Assembly (NCBI RefSeq): GCF_039545035.1 | Contig: NZ_BAABRO010000018.1 | Location: 1 to 64,000 of the forward strand | DNA from: Novipirellula caenicola | GTDB taxonomy: Bacteria; Planctomycetota; Planctomycetia; Pirellulales; Pirellulaceae | Length of the DNA stretch: 64,000 nt | Direction of reading: 5' to 3' | In this document: positions 62,667-64,000 of the stretch, in pieces | Layout: each line of letters opens with the position of its first letter | Position numbering within the stretch: the first letter of the stretch is position 1 | Program-made: the position numbers and the translations under genes | Notes under the pieces: generated by a model | What the model was told of the DNA's origin: nothing | Database searches by the model: none | Seen by the model: only the letters and a program-made list of their open reading frames with translations

Positions 62667-63854
62667 ATGAACCAAATTGCATTGAGATCGCTGATTTTGC
62701 TCGTTTTGTCGTGGTCGTGGGCCCTTTCCTCGCCTGGCCAAACCGAACCTGCCACCGATCCAATCGCAAACGAGACAGCCTCACCCCCCGACACCGCGAC
62801 CTCGGCGTCACCCGAATCAAAACCGCTTTCCTATTGGGTCGAGCAGCTCAGTAGTGATCAATTTCATCGCCGGAAACTCGCTACCCAAAAACTGATCGAT
62901 GCAGGCGCTCGTTCGGTAACGCTGTTGGTCGAAGCGATGAAGGAAGGCGATCTGGAAACCGTCGATCGAGCCATGCACGCGCTTAGTGCGATCGCACTGA
63001 AGCAACCTCCGAACGAAGAGGACGGGGCGTTGGGCGAACTGCGAACGCTAAGCATTCATGCCGCCGGTAGCCAAGCGGCCTTGGCCAAAGCCGCGGTCGA
63101 AGAGATCCACGAAGTCCGAGCCACCCAGGCGCAAGAAGCACTTGGCCGTGCCGGTGTCATCATTGGCGTCGATCAATTCCTGGTCCGCGCCATTAGCACT
63201 CCGCAGATGGTCGTCCAGATCGACGAAAATTGGTCCGGCGATATCGACTCGCTGAAATGGCTGCGATGGGTCCGCGAGATCGAATTCGCACGTGTCAAAG
63301 GACCCGCAGTGCGACGCGATGTGCTCGAACAACTTGTCACGATGCCCGACCTAAACACGATCGCGGTGGTCGAAGGCCAAGTCGATGCGAAAACGCTGCG
63401 TCCGCTGCAAGAAATGAAACATGTCAGCTCGATGGAGTTTCGCTACGTCCCGCTAACGGAAGACCTCGGTGACGAAATTGCCAAGATCCCCATGCGAATC
63501 TCGTTGAACCTGATGGGCACCGGGATCAGCAAAGAAAAGGTCGAAGAGATGCGACAGCAACTTCCCGGTTTGACCATCGATCATCGCCAAGGTGGCTTTC
63601 TCGGGGTCAGCTGTATCAACGGATTTGATGTCTGCCGTATCAACGAAGTCATCCCCGGTTCCGCGGCCGAGACATCGGGACTGCAACGTGGTGACGAGAT
63701 TGTTCAAATCGATAAAACAGAAATTGGAAAATTCGAGGACCTGCAAAACGCCATCAACCAAAAGGTTCCCGGCGACGAAGTGGAAGTGAAATTTCGTCGC
63801 GGCGATGCTCTCGAATCGGTCAAGCTAAAACTTGGAAAGTTGAATCAGCGGTGA
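62667..63854 (+). CDS. Exported HEAT-like/PDZ protein of unknown function
   Basis: The ATG at 62667 gives 395 residues with a signal sequence (LRSLILLVLSWSWALSSPGQ); an in-frame start at 62571 would place 32 residues before it. A Pro/Ser/Thr linker leads to a helical region (SYWVEQLSSDQFHRRKLATQ) resembling the protein at 51166-51963. A leucine-rich-repeat-like or alpha/beta middle part follows (LNTIAVVEGQVDAKTLRPLQ). The end is a PDZ domain (FLGVSCINGFDVCRINEVIP, AAETSGLQRGDEIVQID, KVPGDEVEVKFRRGD). No protease domain is present. It overlaps the next gene by four bases (GTGA), indicating coupling. Confidence 0.75.
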   Translation: MNQIALRSLILLVLSWSWALSSPGQTEPATDPIANETASPPDTATSASPESKPLSYWVEQLSSDQFHRRKLATQKLIDAGARSVTLLVEAMKEGDLETVDRAMHALSAIALKQPPNEEDGALGELRTLSIHAAGSQAALAKAAVEEIHEVRATQAQEALGRAGVIIGVDQFLVRAISTPQMVVQIDENWSGDIDSLKWLRWVREIEFARVKGPAVRRDVLEQLVTMPDLNTIAVVEGQVDAKTLRPLQEMKHVSSMEFRYVPLTEDLGDEIAKIPMRISLNLMGTGISKEKVEEMRQQLPGLTIDHRQGGFLGVSCINGFDVCRINEVIPGSAAETSGLQRGDEIVQIDKTEIGKFEDLQNAINQKVPGDEVEVKFRRGDALESVKLKLGKLNQR

Positions 63855-64000
63855 CATCCAAATCAAAATCAAAGCCAAAGCCAACCTCCAAGCCGAAGTC
63901 ACCACGTCCCACCCCCGAACCGCCACCCCATGATCCGATCTGGCAACAATCGGCGTGGCGGAGCCGCATCCGTCAGCGATTGCTCGATTGGTTTGCGTCG
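63851..64000 (+). CDS. Start of a protein of unknown function (partial)
   Basis: A GTG at 63851 overlaps the previous stop in a GTGA junction and the frame is open to the end of the window (50 codons). The visible part is a Lys/Ser/Pro-rich low-complexity leader (TSKSKSKPKPTSKPKS), then PTPEPPPHDPIWQQSAWRSR and IRQRLLDWFAS. The leader could be a disordered cytoplasmic tail before a domain or membrane segment that lies outside the window. Confidence 0.6.
   Translation, partial: MTSKSKSKPKPTSKPKSPRPTPEPPPHDPIWQQSAWRSRIRQRLLDWFAS

Overview
The window looks like a chromosomal segment of a marine-type planctomycete of the Pirellulaceae (Rhodopirellula/Novipirellula-like). This is inferred from content: two formylglycine sulfatases, two secreted or Tat-exported Gfo/Idh/MocA oxidoreductases, a Tat-exported sugar isomerase/epimerase, a DUF1573 protein beside a tetraheme cytochrome, a 2,781-residue TPR/alpha-2-macroglobulin protein, an Hsp70 with a DUF3731-like tail, many exported proteins of unknown function, moderate-to-high GC, frequent GTG/TTG starts and loosely packed genes. 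No rRNA, tRNA, CRISPR array, integrase or phage module was seen.

Layout. 1-5.9 kb: 3' end of a REP-associated (IS200-like) transposase with REP-like hairpins, two Cys-rich exported proteins, AvtA aminotransferase, an HExxH membrane protein, HupE/UreJ and an exported DSP-like phosphatase. 6-14.3 kb: the giant alpha-2-macroglobulin-like protein (minus strand). 14.6-20.1 kb: a LuxR-type response regulator overlapping a CheB-CheR-PAS-GAF-histidine kinase. 20.8-26.4 kb: small orphans, palindromic repeats, Tat isomerase and divergent Hsp70. 26.6-34.1 kb: two sulfatases, a 938-residue exported protein of unknown function, small conserved-looking genes and a STAS protein. 34.5-40.2 kb: a SulP transporter, two Gfo/Idh/MocA proteins separated by inverted copies of a palindromic repeat, and an exported peroxiredoxin. 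40.5-46.3 kb: PDZ protein, small exported proteins, a polysaccharide flippase, an AI-2E/PerM-type pseudogene, and a YeiH-type transporter with a 13-G tract upstream. 46.6-52 kb: a tightly packed set clc - SGNH hydrolase - mogA - truB - HEAT-like protein. 52-59.9 kb: WecA/TagO-type transferase and O-antigen-ligase-like/TPR protein (overlapping), DUF1573, metallophosphoesterase-like/tetraheme cytochrome fusion, groES and a macro-domain protein. 60.1-64 kb: hairpin cluster, BCP peroxiredoxin, a YcxB-like membrane protein, a HEAT/PDZ protein and the start of a further gene.

Themes. Sulfate ester and sulfate handling recurs (two sulfatases, SulP, YeiH-like). Surface polysaccharide assembly is represented by the flippase, WecA/TagO-like transferase and ligase. 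The least ordinary items are the Cys-rich pair, the giant protein with a lost thioester and a duplicated module, the fusion of a degenerate phosphoesterase with a tetraheme cytochrome, and inverted palindromic repeats bracketing one oxidoreductase gene. No clear new defence or mobile system was found. All family assignments come from reading motifs, not from database searches.
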